NCBI GenBank assembly: GCA_963921195.1
Contig: OY992538.1
Span: 83,513,904-83,577,903, forward strand
Origin: Pegoplata infirma
Lineage: Eukaryota > Arthropoda > Insecta > Diptera > Anthomyiidae
DNA length: 64,000 bases
Reading direction: 5' to 3'
The notes beneath the pieces are model-generated. The model saw only the letters and a program-made list of their open reading frames with translations, was not told the DNA's origin and ran no database searches. Shown here piece by piece: positions 44,306 through 56,196 of this stretch. A program made the position numbers and the translations under genes. Numbering within the stretch: the stretch's first letter is position 1; every line of letters starts with the position of its first letter.

Positions 44306-44887
44306 CTTACAAGGGAAGTCTCCCTAGTGTCACCCGAGGATCTTTATGGAATTGGTTTTATTTTGTAGAGCAGAACAAATAAAGAGACACAAATTTTTTT
44401 TTTTTTAGCGGCCCAAATTCATATTTAGGTGGTCAAAAGGAGGGGGAAGACAAGGCCATTTTTCTCCTATACTATGCAAAGAAACCTAGCCATGTTACAT
44501 ACCAAATGAAAGGCCTTGGGAAAACCTATCTACGCGTGCTAAGAACGTGTCCAAAAAGGCACAACTTTTCGTCATATACCAAAATTTTAGGACATTTTTG
44601 TTAATAAGTCGAAAAATATTAACTTCTTTGGCCCGTTGTTAGCACCACGAGATAGGTATTTTTAATACCTTTAATCTGATACTAAACATGCCTACATTAA
44701 TTTCGTTTGAACAGGCGTAAATCGTAAAAAAATGAAAAAGGTCAATTTCCACCCATACAAATGACCCCCCTAAAAAATGAGTTTGGACCGCTAAAAAAAA
44801 ATCGTGTCGAATTAATTTTCGTTCTTAACAACATATCTAAATTTCATGAAGATCGGAGGGTGACACCAGGGAGACTTCCCTTGTTAG
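44306..44887. mobile_element. ACAAGGGAAG-ended TIR element, copy 3
   Basis: Ends CTTACAAGGGAAGTC and GACTTCCCTTGTTAG. The interior is the inverted equivalent of 42,673-43,280 (TTTATTTTGTAGAGCAGA shared). It is nested in the leader-bearing element copy B and is therefore younger than it. Confidence 0.8.
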
Positions 44888-44889
44888 TG

Positions 44890-45560
44890 AAAAAATCGTT
44901 TTGGTAAAAAAAACGATTTTTTTCAAAATTTTTGGTAAAAAAAATGTTTTTGATGAAAAGAAAAATTTTTAGATGTAAAAAAATTGATGAAAAAAAAATT
45001 TTTGGTGAGAAAAAATGATAATAAAAAATTTGATAAAAAAATTTTATGAAAAAAAATGGATGATAAAAAAAAAATTACGAAAAAAAATTTATAAAAAAAA
45101 AATTTGATGAAAAAAAAATTGATGAAAAAAAAAGTTTTATAAAAAAAATTGATGAAAAAAAAAATAAAAACTTGATGGAAAAAAAAAATTTGACGGAAAA
45201 AAAAAATTTGATGGAAAAAAAAAATGATGAAAAGAAAAAAAAAATTGATGAAAAGAAAAAAAAAAAAAAATTGATGAAAAAAAAAGGTTAAAAAAATTAA
45301 AAAAAAAAAATTGGGGAAAAAAATATGATGAAAAAAAAAATTATAAAAAAAAATTTTATAAAAAAAAAAACTTGATGGAAAAAAAATGTATGAAAAAAAT
45401 AATGAAAAAAAAATTGATGAAAAAAAAATTTGATGAAAAGAAAATTGATAAAAAAAATGATGAAAAAAAAATTTTATGAAAAAAAAAAAAAATTGATGAA
45501 AAAAAAAAGATTTGATAAAAAAGAAAATTTGATGAAAAAAATTTTTTTTTTTGTTGAAAA
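44890..45560. repeat. A-rich minisatellite (GATGAAAAAAAATTT)
   Basis: Irregular 14-20-bp units with a GATGAAAAA core, equivalent to the inverted tract at 13,110-13,480. Confidence 0.85.
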
Positions 45561-45673
45561 ATAATTATGTTACTTTTTATTCACCAGGTGGTGAAAAACG
45601 GTTTTATTTACCATGAGGTGAATTATTATCCAAGTTACAAACCCAAGTTATTAAAATTTTTGGTTTTAAGAAA

Positions 45674-45772
45674 ATGAAAATAGTAATTCTTGTTGTCTTT
45701 TTCGTTAATTGTAAGCTTATAAAGTCAAACTGAGGTGGCGTCCTGCAACTTTTTTAAAATTAGACACCAGCC
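45674..45772 (+). pseudogene. Signal-peptide-like start, copy 4 (frameshifted)
   Basis: ATG at 45,674 gives MKIVILVVFFVNC, then KLIKSN and a stop. It shares the five-base loss with the 13.0 and 23.3 kb copies. The preceding GGTTTTAAGAAA is common to three of the copies. Confidence 0.45.
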
Positions 45773-46502
45773 TAAAAATATTATCATGTTAAAAATCATA
45801 GAGTTAATGAATGTCATTCATACAAAAATGTCATCAATAAGCCTTTTAATTTTTTTAATAATTAAAATAATGTTACAATAATTAATATAGTTGAATCCCA
45901 GCAAAACTTTTCGGAGTCATTCAAAAATAACTAGTTCTAGAAGTACTTCAAAGCTTGTCACGATAGGTTCACAAAAAGCATCCTGGAACTAGTGATGTCA
46001 CAACTAGTTCTAGAAGTGTTCCAAAAGGGTAATATTTTGATTCCAAAGAGCTTTTTTGGAGTAGTTTGGGAACTAGCGATTTGGAACTAGTCGTACATGA
46101 CTTCTGCACCACTTCCATGAAACAAATACTGGTTCTCAAATAACATCTTAGAAGCTGTTTCAAAAACTTATAATTTTTTTCAATAAAGAAAAAAATATAT
46201 ATTTGATTACGCATTTCTCTGTTGCATCATCTATTTGGAAAAAGTCAAACCTTTTGAAATATGTACAGAGGGGCAAAAAATATTATAAGTATTGGGTAAT
46301 TTGTTTGGTATTATTTAGTATTGGGGCATTAGTGCAAATAGGTTTTTATAAATCCATTCAATTACCATACTACAATCTGCAATAAACTACTTTATTTACT
46401 ACAGCTGGAATTTTTTATTACAAAAAGTAAACAAAACTTTCCAATTGTAGCAAAAATAGTAAGCAATTTGAGTAATCCAACTAAGCATATCTATCTATTA
46501 TA

Positions 46503-48804
46503 TCTTCTATATATATAAAAGAGTTGGGTGAGTGACTGACTGACTGACTGACTTATTGACTGATTCATCATCGCCCAGCTCAAACCGCTGAAGCTAGAGA
46601 CTTGAAATTTGGACTGTAGGTTCACCTCCCGGAATATAGATCCACTAAGGCTGGATTTTTGCCAGTGTTGATTCTAAGGGGGTAAAAAGGGTAAAAAACT
46701 GTACTTTTAGTACTTTTTATATATCCTGAAATAATGGTCATAGAGACTTGAAATTTGGACTGTATGTTCACCTCCCGGAATATAGATACACTAAGGCCGG
46801 ATTTTTTCCAGTGTTGATTCTAAGGGGGTAAAAAGGGTAAAAAACTGTACATTTGGTACTTTTGATATCTCCTGAAATAATGGTCATAGAGACTTGAAAT
46901 TTTGTTTGTATGTTCACATCCTGGAATGTAGATCCAGTAAGGCTGGGTTTTTGTCAGTGTTGATTCTAAGGGGGTAAAAAGGGTAAAAAACTGTACTTTT
47001 GGTACCTTTTATATTTCCTTAAAAAATGGTCACAAAAACTTGAAATTTGGACTGTATGTTCACCTCCCGGAATATAGATCCATAGGGCTTGATTTTTGCC
47101 AATGATGATTCTTATGGGGTAAAAAGGGTAAAAAACTGTACTTTTGGTACCTTTTATATTTCCTTAAATAATAGTTCTAGAAACTTGAAATTTGTAATGT
47201 AGGTTCACCTTTTGGAAAAAAAATTCACTAAGTCTGGGTTTTTGCCAATGTTGATTCAACGGGGCAAAATGGGCAGAAAAGTGTACTTTTGGTACTTTTT
47301 TTTATATACTGAAATAATGGTCATTCAAACTTCAAATTTGAAATGTAGGATCCTTTAGTGAAATAAAACATTCTGGAACAAGTACTTTCTGAAAATTCTG
47401 TACCGTTTATAAAAAGTACCTTTTACAAAAAGTACCTTTAATAAAAAGTACCTTTTATAAAAAGTACCTTTTATAAAAAGTACCTTTTATAAAAAGTACC
47501 TTTTATAAAAAGTACCTTTTATAAAAAGTACCTTTTATAAAAAGTACCTTTCATAAAAAGTAACTTTTATAAAAAGTACCTTTTAAAAAAAGTACCTTTT
47601 ATAAAAAGTACCTTTTATAAAAAGTACCTTTTATAAAAAGTACCTTTTATAAAAAGTACCTTTTATAAAAAGTACCTTTTATAAAAAGTACCTTTTATAA
47701 AAAGTACCTTTTATAAAAAGTACCTTTTATAAAAAGTACCTTTTATAAAAAGTACCTTTTATAAAAAGTACCTTTTATAAAAAGTACCTTTTATAAAAAG
47801 TACCTTTTATAAAAAGTACCTTTTATAAAAAGTACCTTTTATAAAAAGTACCTTTTATAAAAAGTACCTTTTATAAAAAGTACCTTTTATAAAAAGTACC
47901 TTTTATAAAAAGTACCTTTTATAAAAAGTACCTTTTATAAAAAGTACCTTTTATAAAAAGTACCTTTTATAAAAAGTACCTTTTATAAAAAGTACCATTT
48001 ATAAAAAGTACCTTTTATAAAAAGTACCTTTTATAAAAAGTACCTTTTATAAAAAGTACCTATTAAAAAAAGTACATTTTAAAAAAAGTACCTTTTAAAA
48101 AAAGTACCTTTCATTAAAAGTACCCTTTATAAAAAGTACCTTTTATTTAAAAGTACCGGAAGTACAATTTTTGATACTTTTTTTTCCTAAAATTATATTT
48201 ATAAAAACTTTTTATATTTCCTAGAATCTTAAAATTTGCAATGTAGGAAAATTCGGTAAAAAAAAGCATTCTGTGAAAAATACGTTTTTCCGGTTCTTAG
48301 TGGGGTAAAAAGACTAAAAAAGTGTATTTACGGTACCTTTGATATTTTTTGACGTAATGGTTCTAGAAACTTAATATTAGGAATGTAAAATCCTCTTTGT
48401 ACTTTAAATATTTGCTAAAATAATGATCCAAGAAAATTGAAATATGGAAAACGGGGAACGAAATGGAATAGAGCAGGAAAAAATATGGAATGATACTTTT
48501 TCCTAAAATTTTTCGTATTTTACTTTTTTAACTCCGTAACTCATTTTTATTCCAATTTCTTTATTCACTGAAATATTTATTCACTCCAAATCCAAAATCC
48601 CGATATTAGGGCTCGAAAAATATTAAAATTTTATTGTTTAAATTTTTCATTGAAATATTATTTTATGGAAGACTTAAACGTGCACAAGTAAATAAAACAA
48701 AGACTACGTAGGGGAATATTCTTGAAATCGGAAGAGCAATTCTGATCCTTCTATTATCCGGTATTCAATGCAACCGGTAACAAAGTACCGGGATGGTAAG
48801 CTAG
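46503..48804 (+). mobile_element. Helitron-like element, copy 5, with 3' hairpin
   Basis: It begins TCTTCTATATATATAAAAG after A and ends GATGGTAAGCTAG before T at 48,805. A 6-bp stem, CCGGTA/TACCGG (48,774-48,779 and 48,786-48,791), lies 9 nt before CTAG, the canonical Helitron 3' terminator arrangement. The interior has about 140-bp modules and then a 16-bp minisatellite. No Rep/helicase frame is present. Confidence 0.8.
47401..48160 (+). repeat. 16-bp minisatellite, about 46 units
   Basis: The unit ATAAAAAGTACCTTTT is repeated almost perfectly for about 750 bp, with variants only near the edges (TTTACAAA, TTTAAAAA, TTTCATTA). The unit contains the GTACC and AAAAAGTAC motifs of the surrounding Helitron modules, so it probably expanded from one module. 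The high identity implies recent expansion. Confidence 0.95.
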
Positions 48805-49482
48805 TAATTGTATATTTTTTGGTCCCTACAATATTTTTTTTTTCAAAAATCCCTTATTCTCCTTTTAGATAATTTCTAATTGCATTAACGACTAAAAAAA
48901 CAAAAAATACTTCTAATTTTTGGTCAGTAAAGTGCTGATATTGCGTTATATTTTCAACAAAAAATAATTCAAAAATGTTTTTTTTTTGCAAAAAAAAAAT
49001 GTTCTAGGGAAGCAGTCTAGGACTAGAACTAGTTCTGATGGTGACAATTTCAAACAAAAATCATGGGTTAAAGAATGGGATAAAGATTTGGTTCTAGAAT
49101 GACTTAAAGAACCGTTCCATGCATGTGTTCCTAGACTACTTTCCTATAACTAGTTCTGATGGTGACAATTTCAAACAAAAATCATGACTCTGAGAACGAG
49201 ATAGAGAACTAGTGCCACAATAGCTTCTTGGAAGTAGTTCCTGTCCTGACAATTTCAAAGAAAAATCATGAGTTAAAGAATGTGATAAAGAACTGGTTCT
49301 AGAAGTAGTGATGGAATCGTTCCATAGGAGGGGTGATTGTTCCTAAACTACTTCCCTAGAACTAGTTCTGAGGGTGACAATTTCAAACAAAAATCATGAC
49401 TCTGAGAACGAGATAGAGAACTAGTCGAGCAAAAAAGAAGTACTCCAGCACTAGTTCTGGAAGTCATGCAAGTTTTGCTGGG

Positions 49483-50169
49483 ATAAATCTATTAAAAAAT
49501 ATAAAAAAATAAAAAACATTGAAAAATCATTGCTGTCCTGACTGGGTCTCGAACCCAAGACCTATCGATTTTTTTGTTAAAAAATTTAAATTATTTTTTT
49601 AATCATGCACAATGAAGAGGCAGTTTTTGCTAAGAAAATTGGTACAAAAAGCATCTTTCTATCACAACCCCTTAAAAAGTTATAAGGCTTCAATTTTTTT
49701 TTCTAATGGCAAAATTATGAAAAAATGTTGCATGGGTCAGCGGTCTGGACACTCGTTTTCGATTTTCCACTCAATGCTGATTCCAAATCTGGTTTCCAAA
49801 ATGTTCCATAACGTCAGGTTTTTGAGATAATTGAGGTCAAAGTTCACAAACAACGCATTTTTGTGCATTATTGAGAGAATTTTTTTGTGATGTTTTTGGA
49901 TGATATTCTGGGATCATAAAACTTGTTTTCGAATAACATTTCGATGCTGATTCTGAATCTAGTTTTCAAATTTTTCTATCACGTCATGTTTTCGAGAAAA
50001 TTGAGGTCAAAGTTCTCAAAAAACGTGTTTTTGTCCATTTTTAAGAACTTAGAATTTTTAAATGGGTTGTGATAGAACGGAAAATTTGGTAACATTTTGT
50101 TAAGCTGAAAATGCCCTTTAATTGTGCATATTTAAAAAATTAATTTAAAAAGAAAATGGAAAAACCTTA
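49483..50169. repeat. Diverged direct repeats; B-box remnant
   Basis: At 49,540-49,570 the minus strand reads GGGTTCGAGACCCA, a B-box/T-arm with no A box, likely a truncated SINE. Between 49,770 and 50,035 two direct repeats share ATTGAGGTCAAAGTTC. The outer ACAACCC/GGGTTGT blocks (49,665 and 50,065) are inverted. Confidence 0.45.
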
Positions 50170-52830
50170 CACTCAAAAAAAAAAAATATTGTAAAACTAG
50201 CAAAAAAAAAAAATGGTTAAAATTAGCAAAAAAAACTGTAGATTTGGACGTTGCAAAAATTTTGGTAATATTAGCAAAACCATTTTGCTAACCAAAAAAA
50301 TAGGAAAAAAATGGTAAAATTACAAGAATTCCATTTTATTTTTGTAAAAAATCAACCTTGTAAAATTATCAAAAAATATGGTAAAATTACAAAAAAAAAA
50401 AATGGTAAAATTGAAATCTATATATATAAAGTAGTTGCGTGACTGACTGAAGCTAGAGTCTTGAAATTTGGATTGTAGTTTCACCTCCTGGAATACATAT
50501 CCACTAAGGCTGGGTTTTTGGAAATGTTGATTTTAAGGGGTAAAAATGAAGGGTTGAAAAAGGGGAAAAAGCGAGTACTTTGGTACTTTTTATTTTTTCT
50601 GAAAAAAATTCAATTAATTTGGAATTTGAAATTTAGGATCCTCTAACGGAAAAACATTCCCAAAAAAAATAACTTTCTGAAAATTCGGATTATTAAGGGT
50701 TAAAAGGGGTAAAAAATGGTACTTTGGTACTTTTTATATTTTTAGAAATTAAGGTCCTACAAAAATATTAAAATTTGCAATGGTGGTTCCAACAACGGAA
50801 AAAATTCTGAAAACGTACTTTTTCGAAATTCCGATTCTAAAAGGGGTTAAAAAACGAGTACTTTGGCACTTTTTATTTTTTTTCTAAAAAAAATCCTATT
50901 AATTCGAAAATTGGAATGTAGGATCCTCTAACGGAAAAACATTCCCAAAAAAAAGTACTTTCTGGAAATTCGGATTCCTAAGGGTAAAAAGGGGTAAAAA
51001 ATGGTACTTTGGTACTTTTTATATTTTTTGAAATTAAGGTCCTACAAAAATATTAAAATTTGCAATGGTGGTTCCAACAACGGAAAAAATTCTGAAAACG
51101 TACTTTTTCGAAATTCCGATTCTAAGGGGGGTAAAAAAACGAGTACTTTGGTACTTTTTTTTTCTGAAAAAAATTATATTAATTCGAAAAATTGGAATGT
51201 AGGATCCTCTAACGGAAAAACATTCCCAAAAAAGAACTTTCCGGAAATTCGGATTCCTAAGGGTAAAAAGGGGTAAAAATTGTACTTTGGTACTTTTTAT
51301 ATTTTTTTAAATTAAAGTCCTACAAAAAAATTAAAATTTGCATTGTTGTTTCCAACAATGCAAAAAATTATAAAAAAGTACTTTTTCGAAATACCGATTC
51401 TAAGGGGGGTAAATAGCGAGCACTTTCGTACTTTTTACTTTTTCTGAAAAAAATCCTATTAATTTGAAAATTGGAATTTAGGATACTCTAACGGAAGAAC
51501 ATTCCCCAAAAAAGTACTTTCTGGAAATTCGGACTCCTAAGGGTAAAAAGTGGTAAAAAATTTACTTTTGTACTTTCTAAATTTTTTGAAATTAAGGTCC
51601 TACAAAAAAATTTTAAAATGTTAGTTCCAACAACGGGAAAAATTTTGAAAAAGTACTTTTTTTGAAATTCCGATTCTAAAGGGGGTAAAAAAGTGTATTT
51701 TGGTGCCTATTATAATTCCTGACATAATGGTCCTGGAAACTTTAAATTTGGAATGCAGGGTCATTTAGCGAAAAAAGATTTCTAAAGAAGGCAAATAATT
51801 TTTTGTTTTTTAGCGCATGTAAGCGCATATTCGGAACGGAATGAAAGCCACATGGGACTAATCGGAATGGAACCGGGAACGAAATGGGGACTTGAAATTT
51901 GGAATGGAGGTGCGCCTCCCGAACTATAGATCCTTTAAGGCTGAGTTTTTGGAGAGGTTGATTCTAGGGAATAGGAGTAAGAAAGGTATTTTGGTACTTT
52001 TTATATTTCCACAAACCACTGAAGCTAGAGACTTGAAATTTGGAATATAGATGCACCGGAAAATAGGTCCACTAAGGCTTGGGTTTTGGAAATGTTGATT
52101 CTTTTTATAGTTCCACAAACCAATGAAGCTAGAGATTTGAAATTTGGAATGTAGCTGCATCTCCCGGAATATAGATCCACTAAGGCTGGGTTTTTTGAAA
52201 TAATGATTCTATGGGTGTAAAACGGGTAAAAAAGGTATTTTGGTACTTTATATATATGAGGGGGTTAGAGCACAAGGGGTTCAAGTGCCTTATATTTGAT
52301 AATGAGAAAAAAGAGGTTAAAGTTAAATTGCAATAAAAAATGTTAGATGCTATCTATAATATTATTTTTTAGTTAATAGAGATCCTGAGATATATTTTAA
52401 TCTAACAAGTTAAAAAAATACCGTCTTTTACACCCTTTTGCACCCAAAAATTGCATCTGAAGTAAGTAAGTCGCACTTATACCCCTTGTGCTCTAACTTT
52501 TTTTATAAATTTCTATTTAGAGCACAAGGGGTTCAAGTGCCTTATTTTTAATAATGAGAAAAAAGGGGTTAAAGTAAAATTGCAATAAAAAATGTTAGGT
52601 GGTATCAAGTATATTATTTTTAAGGTAATAGAGCTCCTGAGATATATTTTAATCTAACAAGTTAAAAAAATACCGTCTTTTACACCCTTTTGCACCCAAA
52701 AATTGCATCTGAAGTAAGTAAGTCGCACTTATACCCCTTGTGCTCTAACTTTTTTTTATAAATTTGTAAATTCGTAAAAGGAAAACCACATTTTATTAAG
52801 AAAATGTGTAATGGTTCTTTGTTTAATTTT

Positions 52831-52938
52831 TTAGTCGTCATAATCAGATTCCATGACATCATTGGGCTCATCTTCATCTTCATTAGGGCATCCCGTCAAA
52901 TCTAAACTTTCGAATTTCGTATCATAATACCTGCCGAA
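52831..52938 (-). pseudogene. Captured 3'-terminal exon, copy 1
   Basis: The minus strand reads FGRYYDTKFESLDLTG, then CPNEDEDEPNDVMESDYDD and a TAA stop at 52,831-52,833. An AATAAA signal follows about 35 nt later (near 52,795). The acidic ending, in-frame stop and poly(A) signal look like the last coding exon of a host gene. It matches the copy at 53.4 kb with a few substitutions (YYD for YHG, LTGC for FKRR, N for D). Upstream of FGR the two copies diverge, so this one is truncated. I do not recognise the parent gene. Confidence 0.55.
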
Positions 52939-53431
52939 AATTATTTAATCAAATCTGGCTCAAAAATTAGGAATTTTTGAGTACTTTATGGGAAATTTTT
53001 TTTAAAAATTCCACTTTTGGTCCACAGATGCTGATTTTCAAACATAAAAATTATTATTAACCAAATTGGTCTTAAAAGTTAAATTTTAATAATTGCTTGG
53101 AACACAAGGGGTTTAAGTGCCTTAAATTTAATAATGGGAAAAAAGAGGTTATAGTTAAATTGCAGTAAAAAATGTTAGATGATATCTAGAATATTATTTT
53201 TTAGTTAATAGAGATCCTGAGATATATTTTAATCTAACAAGTTAAAAAAATACCATATTTCACAAATACAAGCACCCAAAAATTGCCTCTGAAGTATGTA
53301 AGTGGCACTTATACCCCTTGTGCTCTAACTTTTTTTTATAAATTTCTAAATTATGAAAAGAATGTTAGTTATTTGTAAAAGGAAAACCACATTTTATTAC
53401 AAAAGTCTTTAATGGTTCTTTGTTTAATTTT

Positions 53432-53556
53432 TTAGTCGTCATAATCAGATTCCATGACATCATCGGGCTCATCTTCATCTTCATTAGGGCGTCGCTTGAA
53501 ATCTAAACTTTCGAATTTCGTGCCGTGATACCTGCCGAACGATGGACATGGAGTAG
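53432..53556 (-). pseudogene. Captured 3'-terminal exon, copy 2 (with splice acceptor)
   Basis: The minus strand has a pyrimidine-leading CCCACAATTAG acceptor-like site. The open frame after it reads ATPCPSFGRYHGTKFESLD, then FKRRPNEDEDEPDDVMESD, YDD and TAA at 53,432-53,434. An AATAAA lies about 35 nt downstream (near 53,395). The order acceptor, exon, stop, poly(A) signal suggests a genomic rather than cDNA-derived capture. About 40 residues are encoded. The frame is intact, but there is no evidence of an upstream exon in the element. The protein family is unknown to me. Confidence 0.58.
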
Positions 53557-55697
53557 CTAATTGTGGGAAAATTTATGAAAAATTTTTGCAAGGTAATTTT
53601 TAGTCTGCAACCAGCGGTCAAAGTTTAAAAAATTACGTTTTTGGACCAAAATTTATATCTGAAATATTTAACCGAATCTGGGTCAAAAATAAGGAACTTT
53701 TGCGCGTTTTATGGGAAAAATATTTAAAAAATTTCAAAATTGCGATTTTGGTCCACAGATGCTGATTTATAAACATAAAAAATATTTTTAACCAAATTTG
53801 TCTTAAAAGTCGAAAAATGTTGAGTATTTTATGTGAAAAATTTTAAAAATAAACCCACGATTTTGGTCCAAAAAACCTGATTAGCATCTGTGTATCAAAA
53901 TCTTTGATCAGCATTTTTGAACGAAAATCGTGTTTTTTATATTTTTTTAATATTTTTTAGATAACTTGCTTTACATTTTCCAACTTTTGGGACCAATTTG
54001 GATAAAAAAAAATAATATTTATGTTAAAAATCAGCATCTGTGGACCAATATTTTTTTTTTTTGGGATTTTTTTTTATTTTTCCTATTATGTACGCAAAAA
54101 TTCCTAATTTTTGAGCCCAATTTGGTCAAAAAATTCGGACATGAATTTTGGTCGGAAATCGCCATTTTTTCACACTTTAACCGCTGGTTACAGACTGAAG
54201 ATGCTCTTGCAAAATTTGATTACTATTACTACAAGAACTTCTCGGAATTCAACCACTTGTCCAAGTGAAAATCTAAATTTTAATAATTGCTTGGAGCACA
54301 AGGGGTTTAAGTGCTCATATACCCCTTGTGCTCCAAGCAAAACAGGTATTTTAGTAACAAGAGCTAGAAATGGTCGCCATATCTCGCTAACGGATAAGAA
54401 TTTCACATTCACCTCTTGTGTTCTGAACTTCTGTGAACTTCACCTACTAATTCCATATGTTAACTCAATTTTTTTAAAAAAGTCACTTGAACCCCTTGTG
54501 CTTTGAGCCCCTCATATATATACTTAAATAATGGTTTTATTAGCTTAAAATTTGGAATGTAGCATCCCACGCTTAAATAAAAGTCATAAAAACTTAAAAT
54601 TAGGAATGTAGGATCCAACAACAGAAAAAAACTATGAAAAATGTACTTTTTGGAAATTCCGATTCCGATCTAAGGGGATAAAAACGAGAACTATGATACC
54701 TTTTATATTTTCTGAAATAATTATAATGGAAATTTGGAATGTAAGATTGTCTAGCGAAATAAAATATTCCCAAAAGAATAACTTTTGGAAATTCTGATCC
54801 CTAAGGAAATTAATTAAAAAAGGGAATTATATATTCTTAAATAATGAGCATATTAACTTGAAATTTGGAATGTAGCATCATCTAACGGGAAAAAATCCCC
54901 CAAAAAATTACTTTTTGGTACTGTTTATATTTTCTTAAATAAAGGTCATAAAAACTTAAAATTAGGAATGTAGGATCCAACAACAGAAAAGAATTCTGTA
55001 AAAAGTACTTTTTTGAAATTTCGATTCTAAGGGAGTAAAAACGAGCACTTTGGTACTTTTCATATTATTTGAAATAATGGTACTGGAAACTTGAAATTTG
55101 GAATGTAGGATCGTCTAGCGAAAAAAAACGTTCCCAAAAGATTTTTTTTTTAATTCTGATTCCTAAGGAGTTAAGGAGGTACTTTTTAAATAGTCTGAAA
55201 CAACATACGGGGCAAAATGATTCTTTTTAATTTAATGATCTTATCTCTAGAAACTCTTTTGTTCTTTAACGGATACTATTCGAAAAGGAATGAACACCAC
55301 ATTGAACGAAACTGAATGGAACAGGGAACCAAATGTAATAGAACAGGGAACGAAATGGAATGAAACTGGGAACGAATTCAAATCAAAATGTTTTCAATTT
55401 ATTTTTTTTTTTGTACTAAAATTTGTTTATCAATTAAATTTTCCGTATTTTTTTTGTTTCATTCATACATATTTGTTCATATTTTTACAAAATTTTTTCA
55501 TTCAATTTTTAACTCAAAGTTTTGTTGACTCAATTTTTTTTTTGGCTCAAATTAATAAATCTATGTTTTTTTTGATAACGTAAGACCGTCTTAAAGTTGA
55601 CGTAGAACTTATTACTTATATCAACTGATGTATTTGGTATTTTATTGTAAGTGTTGTGATCATCATAAGCACAGTTTTTGTAAAGGCTTATGACATA

Positions 55698-56196
55698 TAC
55701 AGTCGAACCCGGTTATAACGAACTCCGAGGGACTAGTAAAAATAGTTCGTTATAAGCGAAGTTCGCAATAGGCGGGGTAAATTTTTTAATAACCAAGATT
55801 TATTTGCAAAAAAATAGATCCAATTTTGTTATATTTGATGTTTTTTTTGTAAATAATCTACATATTGAGAAGAAAACATTAAAAATATAAATAAACTTTA
55901 TCAAAATTATAATATAAACCGAAAATGTTCAACCTTTTGTGAGTTTGATAAACATGATTGCCGCACATTAAAAATTATTTATGGGAGTTCGTTATAAAAA
56001 GGTAAATACACATGAAATTGTATTCATGGGACCATAATAAGCAGTTCGTTTTAACCGAGGATTCGTTATAACCGAGTTCGTTATAAAAGAAGTATTTTGT
56101 GTGAAAATTGATACCAAAACGTCGGGACTTAAGAATTAGTTCGTTATAACCGAGAATTCGTTATAACCGAGTTCGTTATAACCGAGTTTGACTGTA
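55698..56196. mobile_element. Pogo/Tc1-type MITE with GTTATAACGAA repeats
   Basis: The element is 55,700-56,194 (495 bp). The ends CAGTCGAACCCGGTTATAA and its complement (CGGTTATAAC...GTTTGACTG) are flanked by TA. Copies of CGGTTATAACGAA are stacked inside the ends, three on the right and one plus variants on the left, as expected for multiple transposase-binding sites. The terminus resembles pogo-like elements. The equivalent place in Helitron copy 3 (35,095-35,125) lacks it. Confidence 0.82.

Larger units (their letters stand above)
43971..45796 (+). mobile_element. Leader-bearing dispersed element, copy B
   Basis: Opposite orientation to copy A, with ATGCCTGTGAATTTTGTAC at 43,971, CAGTCGAGGACCCCATTAAA at 44,119 and TATTATCATGTTAAAA at the end. 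It carries the A-rich tract (44,890-45,560) matching the T-rich tract of copy A. It is enlarged by an ACAAGGGAAG-ended element. Confidence 0.65.
45897..49482. mobile_element. CCCAGCAAAACTT-ended element hosting a Helitron
   Basis: Ends CCCAGCAAAACTT (45,897) and AAGTTTTGCTGGG (to 49,482), as in the 4456-5183 MITE. The left part has AACTAGTTCTAGAAG motifs. The right part repeats GGTGACAATTTCAAACAAA several times between 49,030 and 49,400 in two alternating variants about 100-120 bp apart. The central 2.3 kb is Helitron copy 5. No transposase coding is evident. Confidence 0.75.
52258..54513. mobile_element. TIR element carrying captured exon copies
   Basis: The ends GAGGGGGTTAGAGCACAAGG and, inverted, CTTTGAGCCCCTC share GCACAAGGGGTTCAAGTG. 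Flanks are ATATATAT on both sides, consistent with an 8-bp duplication but low complexity. Helitron copy 3 (near 33,957-33,985) shows the same site empty. Internally, GAGCACAAGGGGTTCAAGTG-type and TACCCCTTGTGCTCTAAC blocks recur at 52.3-52.5, 52.5-52.75, 53.1-53.3 and 54.3 kb. Two of the repeats contain an exon-like segment. Confidence 0.78.

Noticed and set aside
47401..48160. Regular short repeats that could suggest a CRISPR array
   Set aside because: The 16-bp unit is head-to-tail with no unique spacers, and the window is clearly eukaryotic. It is a minisatellite.
52680..52883. 67-aa minus-strand open frame starting MKMKMSPM
   Set aside because: It is the wrong frame of the captured exon. 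The frame with the acidic tail is the one shared with the second copy.
54111..54506. 131-aa plus-strand open frame across the end of the exon-carrying TIR element
   Set aside because: It crosses the element's internal repeats and TIR, and no domain is recognisable. Probably chance.
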